64,000 nucleotides of DNA from Aliishimia sp963922415 (GCA_963922415.1 CAWUIP010000007.1:3102-67101); one strand, 5' to 3'. Positions 29,256-38,356 are shown, numbered from the stretch's first letter. Made by a program: numbers and translations. The notes: a model not told the origin generated them from the sequence alone.

Positions 29256-30527
29256 CTACGTGTTCATAGAGTCAAAGAATTCGGAATTTGTCTTTGTTTG
29301 CTTGAGCTTAGAGATCAAGAACTCGATCGCATCTGTTGTACCCATCGGATTCAAGATACGCCGCAGCACGAAAGTCTTCGCCAGATCAACCTTGTCCACC
29401 AGCAGATCTTCTTTCCGCGTTCCCGACTTCAGAATATCAATCGCTGGGAATACACGCTTATCTGCAATTTTACGATCCAAGACGATCTCTGAGTTGCCCG
29501 TGCCCTTGAACTCTTCAAAGATGACTTCGTCCATCCGGCTGCCGGTATCAATCAGCGCCGTCGCGATAATCGTAAGTGAACCACCCTCTTCAATGTTCCG
29601 TGCAGCTCCAAAGAACCGCTTTGGGCGTTGTAGCGCGTTTGCATCCACGCCACCCGTGAGAACTTTACCAGACGATGGGACCACCGTGTTGAAGGCACGG
29701 CCAAGGCGCGTGATGGAATCCAACAGAATGACAACGTCACGCTTGTGTTCAACAAGGCGTTTGGCCTTTTCGATGACCATCTCTGAAACAGCAACATGCC
29801 GCGTCGCTGGTTCATCAAATGTCGAAGAGATCACCTCACCCTTAACGGATCGCTGCATATCAGTGACTTCTTCTGGCCGCTCGTCGATCAGCAAGACGAT
29901 CAGATAACACTCTGGATGGTTGCGCTCGATCGAGCTCGCGATGTTCTGAAGTAAAACTGTTTTACCAGTCCGCGGCGGCGCAACAATCAACGACCGTTGA
30001 CCCTTGCCGATCGGTGAAACCAGATCAATGATGCGTGCTGACCGGTCTTTTAACGTCGGATCATCTGTTTCCATTGTAAGGCGTTCATCAGGATACAACG
30101 GCGTCAGGTTATCAAACGCGATTTTGTGGCGCGCCTTCTCTGGATCTTCAAAGTTAATCCGAGTCACGTTCATAAGTGCGAAGTAGCGCTCATTGTCGTC
30201 CGGCGCGCGGATAACACCTTCGATGGTATCTCCTGTCCGCAAAGAAAACTTCCGGATCATATCCGGCGAGACATAGATGTCATCTGGCCCGGGAAGATAG
30301 TTCGCTTCTGGAGACCTTAGGAATCCAAAGCCGTCTTGCAGAACTTCCAAAACACCATCGCCTGAGACTTCCCAACCTTCATCTGCGCGCTCCCGCAGGA
30401 TCTGGAACATCATCTCGCCCTTACGCATGGTCGAGGCGTTCTCGATCTCAAGGTCTTCCGCCATCGACAACAAGTCTTTTGGGCTTTTCGCCTTAAGGTC
30501 AGACAGATTCAGTTTTTCAGTCGTCAT
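29256..30527 (-). CDS. rho: Transcription termination factor Rho
   Basis: Hexameric RNA helicase that terminates transcription. 423 residues starting MTTEKLNLSDLKAKSPKDLL, the usual family start; a GTG three codons earlier is possible. It has the N-terminal RNA-binding domain, a P-loop in APPRTGKTVLLQN and LLIDERPEEVTDM. Its start codon lies inside the last codons of a short upstream reading frame with a strong ribosome binding site, described separately. It is the gene closest to the origin on the left arm. Confidence 0.96.
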   Translation of the reverse strand: MTTEKLNLSDLKAKSPKDLLSMAEDLEIENASTMRKGEMMFQILRERADEGWEVSGDGVLEVLQDGFGFLRSPEANYLPGPDDIYVSPDMIRKFSLRTGDTIEGVIRAPDDNERYFALMNVTRINFEDPEKARHKIAFDNLTPLYPDERLTMETDDPTLKDRSARIIDLVSPIGKGQRSLIVAPPRTGKTVLLQNIASSIERNHPECYLIVLLIDERPEEVTDMQRSVKGEVISSTFDEPATRHVAVSEMVIEKAKRLVEHKRDVVILLDSITRLGRAFNTVVPSSGKVLTGGVDANALQRPKRFFGAARNIEEGGSLTIIATALIDTGSRMDEVIFEEFKGTGNSEIVLDRKIADKRVFPAIDILKSGTRKEDLLVDKVDLAKTFVLRRILNPMGTTDAIEFLISKLKQTKTNSEFFDSMNT

Positions 30528-30630
30528 TGGCTTCACAGCGGATGGCTGCGCTCCATATTATATCAAGGAAGATGTGATCCCGAACGGGTACCGTTGTCGG
30601 GTACGCCTGGACCAACAGAGAGTCAAGCAT
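30517..30630 (-). CDS. Short upstream reading frame running into rho; possible leader peptide or hemJ remnant
   Basis: 37 codons beginning MLDSLLVQAYP, preceded by AGGAAGGAG seven bases before the ATG, the strongest ribosome binding site near rho. It stops at TGA nine bases into the rho gene (overlap 11 bases). Seen: signal, frame and overlap. Inference: the first eleven residues resemble the start of HemJ (a membrane protein beginning with a Leu-rich Asp-containing stretch then YP), which I recall beside rho in relatives; the remainder does not. It may be a deletion scar or a leader that couples rho translation. Whether it is transcribed is unknown. Confidence 0.4.
   Translation of the reverse strand: MLDSLLVQAYPTTVPVRDHIFLDIIWSAAIRCEANDD
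30557..30562 (-). promoter_or_regulatory. Possible rho -10 element
   Basis: A perfect TATAAT on the minus strand, about 30 bases before the rho ATG. No good -35 hexamer is seen 17 bases upstream (GTTCGG). If used, the mRNA would start about 22 bases before rho and exclude most of the short upstream frame. Confidence 0.3.
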
Positions 30631-31001
30631 GCGGGTCTCCTTCCTAAATATATAGAATATAAAAGAAGTAGTTGATGTATGTAGGCATACCGATGTCTGT
30701 TGATGAAATAGTATTCAACCGAGATGTCCTATGTTGATAACTTCACTGACATACGTCTATCTTAGCTAAATTGACAATTTTATTATAATTTTCAAGTACT
30801 TAAAATCCTACAGTGGATGAGAGCGGTGGATAAAGCTGGGATGAAGTCTGGAAAAACAAGTCATCCACAGGATCTAGGTTATCCTTTCCCAGAGAGGAAG
30901 ATATAGCCAACAGATCCCCGAAAGCATGCGAATTTCGGTCTGGTTCAGCCACAGGATGCTGTTATGACGGCTCTCACAAGGTTGCCCGTCCTATATCCAC
31001 A
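30631..31001. other. oriC: Probable chromosomal replication origin (oriC)
   Basis: This 370-base gap holds no convincing gene. It has an AT-rich stretch (about 30761-30808, with ATTTTATTATAATTTTC) and several sequences one base from the DnaA box TTATCCACA: GGTGGATAA (30825-30833), TCATCCACA (30861-30869) and ATATCCACA (30993-31001, touching the maf start). Weaker ones are AGTGGATGA (30812) and TCAGCCACA (30945). Two copies of TCA(T/G)CCACAGGAT occur at 30861 and 30945. Genes point away on both sides, and parS/ParAB lie 3-6 kb left. The position beside rho fits alphaproteobacterial origins. Confidence 0.75.
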
Positions 31002-31612
31002 TGACTGACCCACAAACTATCCCCATTATTCTTGCATCAGGATCATCAATTCGCGCTGATTTACTGCGTCGAGCGGGCCTGGCATTCACCATCGACGTTC
31101 CAAACATTGATGAAGACACAATAACCCAGTCTCTACGGTTAGAGGGTGCCAAGCCACGTGATATAGCGGATTACTTGGCAGAAGCGAAAGCAAGGAAGAT
31201 TGCGCAGCGCAACAACCGGGCTTTTGTCATCGGGTGCGATCAAGTTCTGGATCACCAAGGTGTCTTGTTCGCAAAACCGAGGTCGCCAGAAGACTGCAAA
31301 GAACAAATCAAGCAGTTGTCAGGATCCTCGCACACGCTGCTGACTGCGGTGGTCGTTTATCATAACTCCGAGCCCGTGTGGCGGCACATCGGTATTGTCA
31401 GATTGCGGATGCGTTCTTTGTCCGACAGTTTCATCACCGACTATGTTGATCGTAACTGGGATAGCATTCGCCATGCTGTGGGTGGGTACAAACTTGAAGA
31501 AGAGGGCGTTCGCTTATTTTCTTCGGTCCAGGGAGACTTTTTTCACGTTCTGGGTTTGCCACTGCTAGAACTCCTTAGCTATCTTGCTGACCGGGGGGAG
31601 ATTGAGACTTGA
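31001..31612 (+). CDS. Maf-family nucleotide pyrophosphatase (YceF-like)
   Basis: 203 residues. Maf proteins hydrolyse modified or non-canonical nucleotides. The N-terminal ILASGSSIRADLL and the segment VIGCDQVL, where the other subfamily has a DT motif, point to the YceF branch, known to act on m7GTP; KPRSPEDC follows. The start ATG lacks a clear ribosome binding site and touches a DnaA-box-like sequence. It is the first gene right of the origin and overlaps aroE by four bases. Confidence 0.87.
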   Translation: MTDPQTIPIILASGSSIRADLLRRAGLAFTIDVPNIDEDTITQSLRLEGAKPRDIADYLAEAKARKIAQRNNRAFVIGCDQVLDHQGVLFAKPRSPEDCKEQIKQLSGSSHTLLTAVVVYHNSEPVWRHIGIVRLRMRSLSDSFITDYVDRNWDSIRHAVGGYKLEEEGVRLFSSVQGDFFHVLGLPLLELLSYLADRGEIET

Positions 31613-32442
31613 CGAGCACAAAAATTCCATTGGCAGGTGTTATTGGATCCCCAGTCGCGCACTCGCGGTCCCCAAAACTGCATGCACATTGGCTCCGAAC
31701 GTTCGGACTACCGGGTCACTACATTCCCATGGATGTCTCCACAAAGGATCTAGAGGCCGCAATTCGAATGCTGCCAAACTTGGGATTTGTGGGTGTAAAC
31801 ATCACGATTCCCCATAAAGAGCGTGTGCTGGAAATCGCTGACCTAGTGACAGATCGCGCGACGATGATCGGTGCCGCCAATACTCTGATCTTCCGAAAAG
31901 ACGGCAAGATACACGCTGATAATACCGACGGGTACGGATTCTTTGAAAATTTACGAAGCGGTGCCCCACAGTGGGACCCACGTGCGGCTCCAGCGGCTAT
32001 CCTCGGCGCGGGGGGTGCCGCACGGGCTGTCGTTGCCTCGCTCCTGGATGCTGGTGTTCCCGAGGTCCTCATTTCCAATCGAACGCGCATTCGTGCAGAA
32101 AAACTCGCAAATGAGCTGGGTCATCGGGTCACCGTGGTTGATTGGGTTCAAGCCGGCAACATGCTGGATGAGGCAAATCTATTTGTGAACACAACCTCTT
32201 TGGGCATGGACGGTAAGGCAGAAATGCGCATCCCACTGGATGGTCTTCGGCCTGGGCTCGTTGTGACCGACCTTGTGTACACACCCCTCCAAACCCGATT
32301 GCTGCAAGCGGCAGACGCTGCTGGGTGCACGACGGTGGATGGGCTTGGAATGCTGCTCTACCAAGCTGTTCCAGGATTTGAACGGTGGTTTGGAATGCGT
32401 CCTGAAGTAGATGCGGCTGCGCGCGCGGCTGCCTTGAAATGA
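31609..32442 (+). CDS. aroE: Shikimate dehydrogenase
   Basis: NADPH-dependent reduction of 3-dehydroshikimate in aromatic amino acid synthesis. 277 residues. Shikimate-binding HSRSPKLH, NITIPHKE with the catalytic Lys, DNTDGYGF with the catalytic Asp, GAGGAARAV for NADP and NTTSLGM are all present. The start is TTG, placed by its four-base overlap (TTGA) with the maf stop and the GGGGGGAG ahead of it. Confidence 0.95.
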   Translation: MTSTKIPLAGVIGSPVAHSRSPKLHAHWLRTFGLPGHYIPMDVSTKDLEAAIRMLPNLGFVGVNITIPHKERVLEIADLVTDRATMIGAANTLIFRKDGKIHADNTDGYGFFENLRSGAPQWDPRAAPAAILGAGGAARAVVASLLDAGVPEVLISNRTRIRAEKLANELGHRVTVVDWVQAGNMLDEANLFVNTTSLGMDGKAEMRIPLDGLRPGLVVTDLVYTPLQTRLLQAADAAGCTTVDGLGMLLYQAVPGFERWFGMRPEVDAAARAAALK

Positions 32443-33023
32443 GGTTTAACCTTGGCCTAACCGGATCGATCGGTATGGGCAAATCAACAACAGCGGCGCT
32501 GTTTCGTGATGAGGGATGCGCGGTTTGGGACGCCGATGCTGCCGTGCATCGACTATACGCTTATGGCGGTGCAGCCGTGTCCGAGATTGAAAAACGCATG
32601 CCCAATGCGATCGAAGGCGGAGCCGTTTCCCGCGCCAAATTGAAGCGCATTCTCGAAGCAGACCCAGATCGCCTTCAGATCATTGAACGCATTGTTCATC
32701 CGTTGGTGCGTCAAGATCGGCAAGCTTTTTCGGCTGCGGCGTCTGAAGATATCCGTGTTTTTGACATACCGCTCTTGTATGAGACTGGATCTGAGGCTGA
32801 GTTTGATGCGATTGCCTGTGTTTTTGTGGACGTCACAGAGCAACGGCGTCGGGTTCTCGACCGCGGCACAATGACGGAGGATCAATTGGCCTTTATTCTG
32901 TCCAAACAGCTTCCAATCGCGGAGAAAAAGGCACGCGCTGATTATCTGATCGAGACAGATACTGTCCCGCACGCGCGCCAACAGGTCCAAGATATTGTCC
33001 GCGATATAAGAAAGAAACATTAG
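32439..33023 (+). CDS. coaE: Dephospho-CoA kinase
   Basis: Last step of CoA biosynthesis: phosphorylates dephospho-CoA at the ribose 3' position. 194 residues with P-loop GSIGMGKST near the N-terminus, DADAAVH and the HPLVR motif. It overlaps aroE by four bases (ATGA), and dnaQ begins one base after its stop, so maf-aroE-coaE-dnaQ form a compact operon. Confidence 0.95.
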   Translation: MRFNLGLTGSIGMGKSTTAALFRDEGCAVWDADAAVHRLYAYGGAAVSEIEKRMPNAIEGGAVSRAKLKRILEADPDRLQIIERIVHPLVRQDRQAFSAAASEDIRVFDIPLLYETGSEAEFDAIACVFVDVTEQRRRVLDRGTMTEDQLAFILSKQLPIAEKKARADYLIETDTVPHARQQVQDIVRDIRKKH

Positions 33024-33024
33024 T

Positions 33025-33711
33025 ATGCGCGAGATTGTCTTAGATACAGAAACAACAGGGTTTGATCCGGAGACCGGCGACCGAATCGTGGAAATTGGCG
33101 CTGTTGAGCTTTCTGGTCACATGCCGACAGGCCGAACCTTTCACGAGTACATAAATCCCGAACGCAGCATGCCGCAGGAAGCGTTCGAAGTTCATGGCCT
33201 GGGAGACGAGTTTCTCGCTGATAAGCCAAAGTTTGCTGAGATTGGCCAGAAATTCCTCGACTTCGTTCAGGATGCAAAACTTGTCATTCACAATGCGTCC
33301 TTCGATATGAAGTTCTTGAACGCGGAACTCACTTGGCTTGGGCTGCCCATACTTCCCAATGATCAAGCGATCGACACATTGGCAATTGCGCGCAAAAAGT
33401 TCCCCGGTTCCCCGGTGTCACTGGATGCCTTGTGCCGGCGGTTCGACATCGACAACTCGGCACGCACCCTGCACGGCGCTTTGCTTGACAGTGAAATATT
33501 GGCCGAAGTCTATTTGGAGCTGATAGGCGGGCGGCAACCGGATTTCGGCCTGCAATCTACGGCGACGGTAGGGGCAGGTCCGCGCGATGCAACCTGGGTT
33601 GTTCCGAAGCGACCTAACCCACTTCCAGCCCGCGTCACCGAAGCAGAAAGCGCCGCCCATAACGCGTTCCTAGAAACGCTGGGCGACGACGTAATTTGGC
33701 GAAAACAGTAG
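33025..33711 (+). CDS. dnaQ: DNA polymerase III epsilon subunit (3'-5' proofreading exonuclease)
   Basis: 228 residues. DEDD-family exonuclease motifs: Exo I VLDTETTGFD near residue 5-14, Exo II in HNASFDMKFLN and Exo III with H-X4-D in HGALLDSE. It proofreads replication within the polymerase III core. The start follows the coaE stop by one base; no separate promoter is evident. The linkage next to the origin is common in alphaproteobacteria. Confidence 0.95.
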   Translation: MREIVLDTETTGFDPETGDRIVEIGAVELSGHMPTGRTFHEYINPERSMPQEAFEVHGLGDEFLADKPKFAEIGQKFLDFVQDAKLVIHNASFDMKFLNAELTWLGLPILPNDQAIDTLAIARKKFPGSPVSLDALCRRFDIDNSARTLHGALLDSEILAEVYLELIGGRQPDFGLQSTATVGAGPRDATWVVPKRPNPLPARVTEAESAAHNAFLETLGDDVIWRKQ

Positions 33712-33715
33712 TTCG

Positions 33716-34210
33716 TTAAGCGTCTGCTTTTGGTTGCTCGGCCTGACGCTTGGCCAATTCCGCCCGGTACATGCTGAGAAAGTCGATGTTTTCCAGGTTC
33801 AATGGCGGGAAGCCGCCATCGCGCGTCACATCACTGACAACACGGCGCAAGAAAGGGAAAATCATACGAGGGCATTCGATCAGCAAAAACGGATGCAACT
33901 GTTCTTCAGGGATGTTGTCTATGTAGAAAATCCCTGCGTAATCGATCTCCAGCAGGAAAAGGACCGCGTCACCGTCCTTTGCCTTAGACGTGATGTTCAG
34001 TTTGATCGACGATTCATACTGATTTTCGGCTGACCGTTTCTTTGCATCCAAGTTTACCTGAACCTGCACATCAGGCTGCACATCGCTTGGCGCGCCCTTT
34101 TGCGCCATGATGTTCTCAAATGACATATCACGCACGAACTGACCTAGCACCCGCATTTGGAGCTGCGGTTGAGCTTCGGCGCCGTTCGGAACAGCAGTTT
34201 CTTCAGCCAT
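33716..34210 (-). CDS. secB: Protein-export chaperone SecB
   Basis: Tetrameric chaperone that delivers unfolded preproteins to SecA. 164 residues, with the core VQVNLDAKK, ECPRMIFPFLRRVVSDVTRDGGFPP and a short acidic-Gln tail typical of alphaproteobacterial SecB. It is convergent with dnaQ, four bases away. Confidence 0.95.
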   Translation of the reverse strand: MAEETAVPNGAEAQPQLQMRVLGQFVRDMSFENIMAQKGAPSDVQPDVQVQVNLDAKKRSAENQYESSIKLNITSKAKDGDAVLFLLEIDYAGIFYIDNIPEEQLHPFLLIECPRMIFPFLRRVVSDVTRDGGFPPLNLENIDFLSMYRAELAKRQAEQPKADA

Positions 34211-34264
34211 GAAATCTCTCCGATTTAAAAGTTGCGGCGTCCGTATCAGGTTCGGTCAGGCGGC

Positions 34265-34747
34265 TCAATGACTTGGGTCATCATTTGTCCACCCAGATTT
34301 ACCCTGCGTCCGTTTTGGTTCGGCAGTCACGTCCGTATAGTCCCCGTCAATCACATCACTTTGGTGCGATGGATGGCGCGGTCCGGCAGAGAAACTTTGA
34401 TGTATCACCCGTCCTCGCACAGCATGGAACACGTTGTGCCGCACAGCTGGGATCAAAAGAGAAAAGCCAACTGCATCTGTAAAAAAACCAGGCGTCAACA
34501 ACAGCGCGCCAGAGAACAGGATCATAGCACCATGCGCCAATGGTTCAGTTGGGTCTTGTAAGTCTTGCATTTGGTTCCGCAACTGTCCCAACACCTGCAT
34601 CCCTTGCTGCCGAACAAGGTACGTCCCTAAAACTGCAGTGAGAACGACGATCAACAGCGTCGGCCATAACCCCAGAAAACCGCCGATTTGAATGAACAAG
34701 GCGATCTCGATCAGCGGAACTGCGATAAATGCGATCAATAGCCACAT
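34265..34747 (-). CDS. FxsA family inner-membrane protein
   Basis: 160 residues with hydrophobic segments at about 1-20, 25-45 and 75-95, the GGFLGLWPTL motif and a soluble C-terminal tail. FxsA of E. coli eases phage T7 exclusion by F plasmid; a general function is not known. It is divergent from the Tim44-like gene and upstream of secB on the same strand. Confidence 0.85.
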   Translation of the reverse strand: MWLLIAFIAVPLIEIALFIQIGGFLGLWPTLLIVVLTAVLGTYLVRQQGMQVLGQLRNQMQDLQDPTEPLAHGAMILFSGALLLTPGFFTDAVGFSLLIPAVRHNVFHAVRGRVIHQSFSAGPRHPSHQSDVIDGDYTDVTAEPKRTQGKSGWTNDDPSH

Positions 34748-34852
34748 CAGGTGTCACCTTTTTGTAGGTCAGAGTTCGGTGGACTTGCACCAGTGCACCA
34801 CCTACATAAGGTCCAACCGGCACTTGTGCCATGGTCTGCTCATGAGGTTGCG

Positions 34853-35512
34853 ATGAACTCCCCCTTACTTCAGCTGCTTGTATTAGCTGGAATCGCGATT
34901 TTTCTGATATTGCGTCTTAAAAATGTCCTGGGCACCCGCGAGGGCTTTGAAAGCAGCGAGCGTGCGCCGTCCCCGACCGAAACCAAACGACGCGCCGAGT
35001 TTGAGGTGATTGAGGGCGGTCCGGATCGCGATGTCGTCGACCACGTCGACGAAGGGTCAGCATCTGCGAACGCGCTTTTTGCGATGAAAGATATTGAACC
35101 CTCGTTCATCGTTGGCGACTTTCTGCAAGGTGCGCGCGGCGCCTATGAGATGATCGTCATGGGTTTCGAAAAGGGCGAGCTTTCCGATATCAAACCATTC
35201 TTGGCCGATGACATTTATGAAACCTTCGCTGAAGTCGTCGAAGAGCGTGAAGAAAAAGGTCTTAAGATCGAAGCCCAATTTGTTGGTGTGCGCGAAGTGA
35301 AGTTGGTTGATGCAACGTTTGATGAGGATACCAACGAGGCTGAGATCGCCATCCGGTTTGTCGGCGAGTTGACATCGGCAGTCCGTGACAGCGCAGGCGA
35401 GATCATCGAAGGATCCACAACAGAGATCAAACGGCAGAAAGACACATGGGCGTTCGCCCGTAAGATGGGCAGTGACGATCCCAATTGGCTCTTGGTTTCT
35501 ACAGACGCGTAA
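34853..35512 (+). CDS. Tim44/TimA-like domain membrane-anchored protein
   Basis: 219 residues: one N-terminal transmembrane helix (about 4-20), a charged linker, and a Tim44-like domain (about 75-219) with FLQGARGAYEMIV and the FADDIYETFAEVVEERE region. Bacterial relatives (TimA) are inner-membrane proteins whose role is not settled; the domain is shared with the mitochondrial import motor subunit Tim44. The start follows GAGGTTGCG. The next gene, mltA, begins within its 3' end. Confidence 0.85.
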   Translation: MNSPLLQLLVLAGIAIFLILRLKNVLGTREGFESSERAPSPTETKRRAEFEVIEGGPDRDVVDHVDEGSASANALFAMKDIEPSFIVGDFLQGARGAYEMIVMGFEKGELSDIKPFLADDIYETFAEVVEEREEKGLKIEAQFVGVREVKLVDATFDEDTNEAEIAIRFVGELTSAVRDSAGEIIEGSTTEIKRQKDTWAFARKMGSDDPNWLLVSTDA

Positions 35513-36543
35513 TCTGCAGTGCACTTAGTCTTGGTGCAATGCTGTGTTGTCAGGTGACGGCACAGCCTGTGCCAGAAGTTTCCTATGAAGTACTGGAGTT
35601 TTCACAGCTTGATCGTTGGTCAGATGATGATCACCAGGCCGCGTTTGACGTTTTCAAAGGGACTTGCAACGACCTTAAAGACCCAGATTGGCGCGCCGTC
35701 TGTGCGGCGGCACAAGATCAGACAAATGCCCGAGCATTTTTCGAACTGTTTTTCCGGCCCTTGGCGATCGACGATGGATCCCCTGCGCTCTTCACTGGAT
35801 ACTTTGAGCCAGAGCTCAGCGGTTCGCGGCGCCCCAGCGCGCGCTTTCGGTATCCGCTTTATAAATATCCACCAGAGGCATCGGCCAAACCTTGGCTGAC
35901 ACGTCGAGACATCTTGACGTCAGATGTAATGAAGAACCGCGGGCTTGAAATTGCCTGGGTCGATGACCCAGTTGAGCTTTTCTTCCTGCAAATTCAGGGA
36001 TCTGGCCGTATTCGGCTGAATGATGGTGGTGTTCTACGCGTGGGGTATGGCGGTGCCAACGGCCACGCGTATCGGTCTATTGGGCAAGAACTTGTGCGTC
36101 GCGGTATTTACGAGATCCATCAAGTGAGTGCTGACGTCATAAAAAACTGGGTGCGTCGCAACCCCGTTGAGGGGCGGGAACTGCTGTTTCACAATCCATC
36201 TTATGTCTTCTTTCGGGAGGTGAATCGAGTTCCGGCCGATCAAGGTCCGTTGGGTGCGATGAACCGATCCATCACAACGCTTCGAACTGTTGCCGTTGAT
36301 CCGTCTTTCGTCCCGCTCGGTGCCCCGGTTTGGATTGAGAAAGACGGAAAAGACCCCATGCGACGGTTGATGGTCGCACAAGATACCGGGTCAGCGATCA
36401 AAGGTGCTCAACGCGCAGACATATTCTTTGGCACAGGAGATGAAGCTGGACGGACAGCAGGTCGGATTAAAGATCCAGGCCGAATGGTCGTTCTTCTGCC
36501 CATCCAACGCGCATACGCCCTTCTACCAGAAAGTGGTCTATGA
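35485..36543 (+). CDS. mltA: Membrane-bound lytic murein transglycosylase A
   Basis: Cleaves peptidoglycan glycan strands to 1,6-anhydro-MurNAc ends. 352 residues from a TTG start: the resulting N-terminus (FYRR, then a hydrophobic stretch to VTAQP) is a plausible signal peptide, and the gene overlaps the Tim44-like gene by 28 bases. The MltA domain includes GYFEPEL and IQGSGR; the 3D domain contains VAQDTGSAIKG, with the likely catalytic Asp, and ADIFFGTG. There is a Cys pair in the signal region but no clean lipobox. Confidence 0.88.
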   Translation: MALGFYRRVICSALSLGAMLCCQVTAQPVPEVSYEVLEFSQLDRWSDDDHQAAFDVFKGTCNDLKDPDWRAVCAAAQDQTNARAFFELFFRPLAIDDGSPALFTGYFEPELSGSRRPSARFRYPLYKYPPEASAKPWLTRRDILTSDVMKNRGLEIAWVDDPVELFFLQIQGSGRIRLNDGGVLRVGYGGANGHAYRSIGQELVRRGIYEIHQVSADVIKNWVRRNPVEGRELLFHNPSYVFFREVNRVPADQGPLGAMNRSITTLRTVAVDPSFVPLGAPVWIEKDGKDPMRRLMVAQDTGSAIKGAQRADIFFGTGDEAGRTAGRIKDPGRMVVLLPIQRAYALLPESGL

Positions 36544-37121
36544 AGGGCCGCAAACCGAAGTCGGATGAATTGAACCTTTGGAACCACGTGGCGAAAAGCG
36601 TCACGCCTCTAGGCGCGTCGGAGATCACAAAACCAGAGCCTGATAAGGCCAAAGCGATAGATCAACGGCCAACACCGCAGCCGCCAATCCAACCATTTCA
36701 GGTTACAGGCGGAAAGCGTCCTCTCAAAGATGACTTAGCCGCGCCGATCCAACAACAGTTGCGCAACCAAGCCGTTCAAATGGATCGCAAGGTCTATCGG
36801 AACATGCAGCGTGGGAAGCTATTGCCAGATGCCCGCATCGACTTGCACGGTATGACCTTGGATCGCGCGCATACTGCGCTTGTGCGTTTTGTCCTTTCAA
36901 GCCAGTCGTCCGGGCACCGTCTTTTGTTGGTTATTACCGGGAAGGGAAAAGACCGCGACGAAGGTGGCCCAATCCCCGTACGGCGCGGCGTCTTACGGCA
37001 TCAAGTTCCGCAATGGTTGCGACTGGCCCCGCTTACCTCGCTTGTTTTGCAAATCACACCTGCGCATAAAAGCCACGGCGGTGATGGCGCATATTATGTC
37101 TACTTGCGCAAATCGCGCTGA
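36540..37121 (+). CDS. Smr-domain protein (MutS2-like endonuclease domain)
   Basis: 193 residues. The N-terminal half is Pro/Lys-rich and probably flexible. The Smr domain starts at DLHGM (101-105) and contains GKGK (134-137) and a C-terminal GGDGAYYVYLR segment. Smr domains nick or bind branched nucleic acid, and some stand-alone forms act in mRNA turnover; the role here is open. It is coupled to mltA by an ATGA overlap, and its end overlaps the convergent MFS gene by 22 bases. Confidence 0.87.
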   Translation: MKGRKPKSDELNLWNHVAKSVTPLGASEITKPEPDKAKAIDQRPTPQPPIQPFQVTGGKRPLKDDLAAPIQQQLRNQAVQMDRKVYRNMQRGKLLPDARIDLHGMTLDRAHTALVRFVLSSQSSGHRLLLVITGKGKDRDEGGPIPVRRGVLRHQVPQWLRLAPLTSLVLQITPAHKSHGGDGAYYVYLRKSR

Positions 37122-38320
37122 TAGAGCCTGATACCGAGCCATAACCCAATCGTTGTGAAAACAAAGAAACCTGAAATTGCGAAGTATTGGTCCGTCAAAG
37201 CTACGCCTTGATCAATGTAAAACCCTGTGAGCCCTGGTCCAATTGCTGACCCAAGCACCATGACAGCGGCGGCCATCGCTTTGATAGAGCCGATAAATCG
37301 CGTGCCGTAGTATTCTGCCCAAAACGCGTTGGGTAACGTTGCATTCGCGCCGGTCATCATCGCCATCAAGATGAGGCCAAGAGACAAATGAAACCAACTC
37401 TCTCCGATCGCGAACAACAGAAAGGCCAAAATCATAGGCACCTGATAGTAAGGTAGCAGTCGTGACGTGCCGTAACGATCCAGCGCCCGACCCGATACCA
37501 GCATCGCAAGAACGGCGGCAAACGTGTAGATCGGGAACAATGACACGAGAGCAAAGTGGCTCCATCCTTTCAGCTCTGCAAAATGCACCTGGTGAAAGAA
37601 AAACGCTGTGCCAAAGGCAGAAGGTCCCAGCAAAGCTGGCACAAACAGCCAAAAGAGGGGATGGCGCAACACATCCGAACGGGTCCAGTCACGGCCGCGC
37701 ATCCCCACGGTGCTGGTTTCTTCTGCGATTTGCTGTGGGTGACGCTCTTGTCCTAGCAAGCGGTACAGCACCACCGCGCCGCTGATGGCGATTACAGCGG
37801 CAACCAACCAAATGGACCGCCAATTGACGCTTTCCATAAGAGCTACGACAACAACTGGGAACAGCGCCTCGCCGACTGTGAATCCAAGCGTGCAAACTGC
37901 CAAGGCGCGACCGCGGGTTGCAACGAACCATCGAGACATTGCGACCACTGCGACATGGCTAGACATACCCTGCCCGAAAAACCGCAACAGAAACACGCAA
38001 ACAACAAGAACTCCAACAGAGGTGTTTGCGGCCATAATGCAGCAGGCTAGAGCCAGCCCCAAAAGGACAACGACGCCGATCTGGCGGCTCCGATATTGGT
38101 CCGCGAGGCTTCCAGCCCAAACCATAACGCCAGCAGATGCCAGTGTTCCCGCGGCATAGATCAGACCCCAGTCTCCATCTGACAGATTAAAGTCAGCCTG
38201 TATCCGACCGGAAAAAAGCGAAATGAAGAAGGTTTGCCCAAAGGATGACAGGAAGGTCAGTAGTGCACCCGCACCGAGCCAGCTTCTGTTGTCTTTTAGA
38301 AACTGTACCGTATCTGTCAC
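37100..38320 (-). CDS. Major facilitator superfamily transporter
   Basis: 406 residues, about twelve hydrophobic segments, with the loop 2-3 region DWGLIYAAGTLASAGVMVWAGSLADQYRSR fitting the MFS signature (in part GSLADQYRSR). The substrate cannot be inferred. It lies between Smr (convergent) and hslU (same strand, 36 bases upstream), so it may be read together with hslVU. Confidence 0.85.
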   Translation of the reverse strand: MTDTVQFLKDNRSWLGAGALLTFLSSFGQTFFISLFSGRIQADFNLSDGDWGLIYAAGTLASAGVMVWAGSLADQYRSRQIGVVVLLGLALACCIMAANTSVGVLVVCVFLLRFFGQGMSSHVAVVAMSRWFVATRGRALAVCTLGFTVGEALFPVVVVALMESVNWRSIWLVAAVIAISGAVVLYRLLGQERHPQQIAEETSTVGMRGRDWTRSDVLRHPLFWLFVPALLGPSAFGTAFFFHQVHFAELKGWSHFALVSLFPIYTFAAVLAMLVSGRALDRYGTSRLLPYYQVPMILAFLLFAIGESWFHLSLGLILMAMMTGANATLPNAFWAEYYGTRFIGSIKAMAAAVMVLGSAIGPGLTGFYIDQGVALTDQYFAISGFFVFTTIGLWLGIRLYQRDLRK

Positions 38321-38356
38321 AAGCTGGTCTCCGACCGTCGGCGACCAGCGTCGCGG

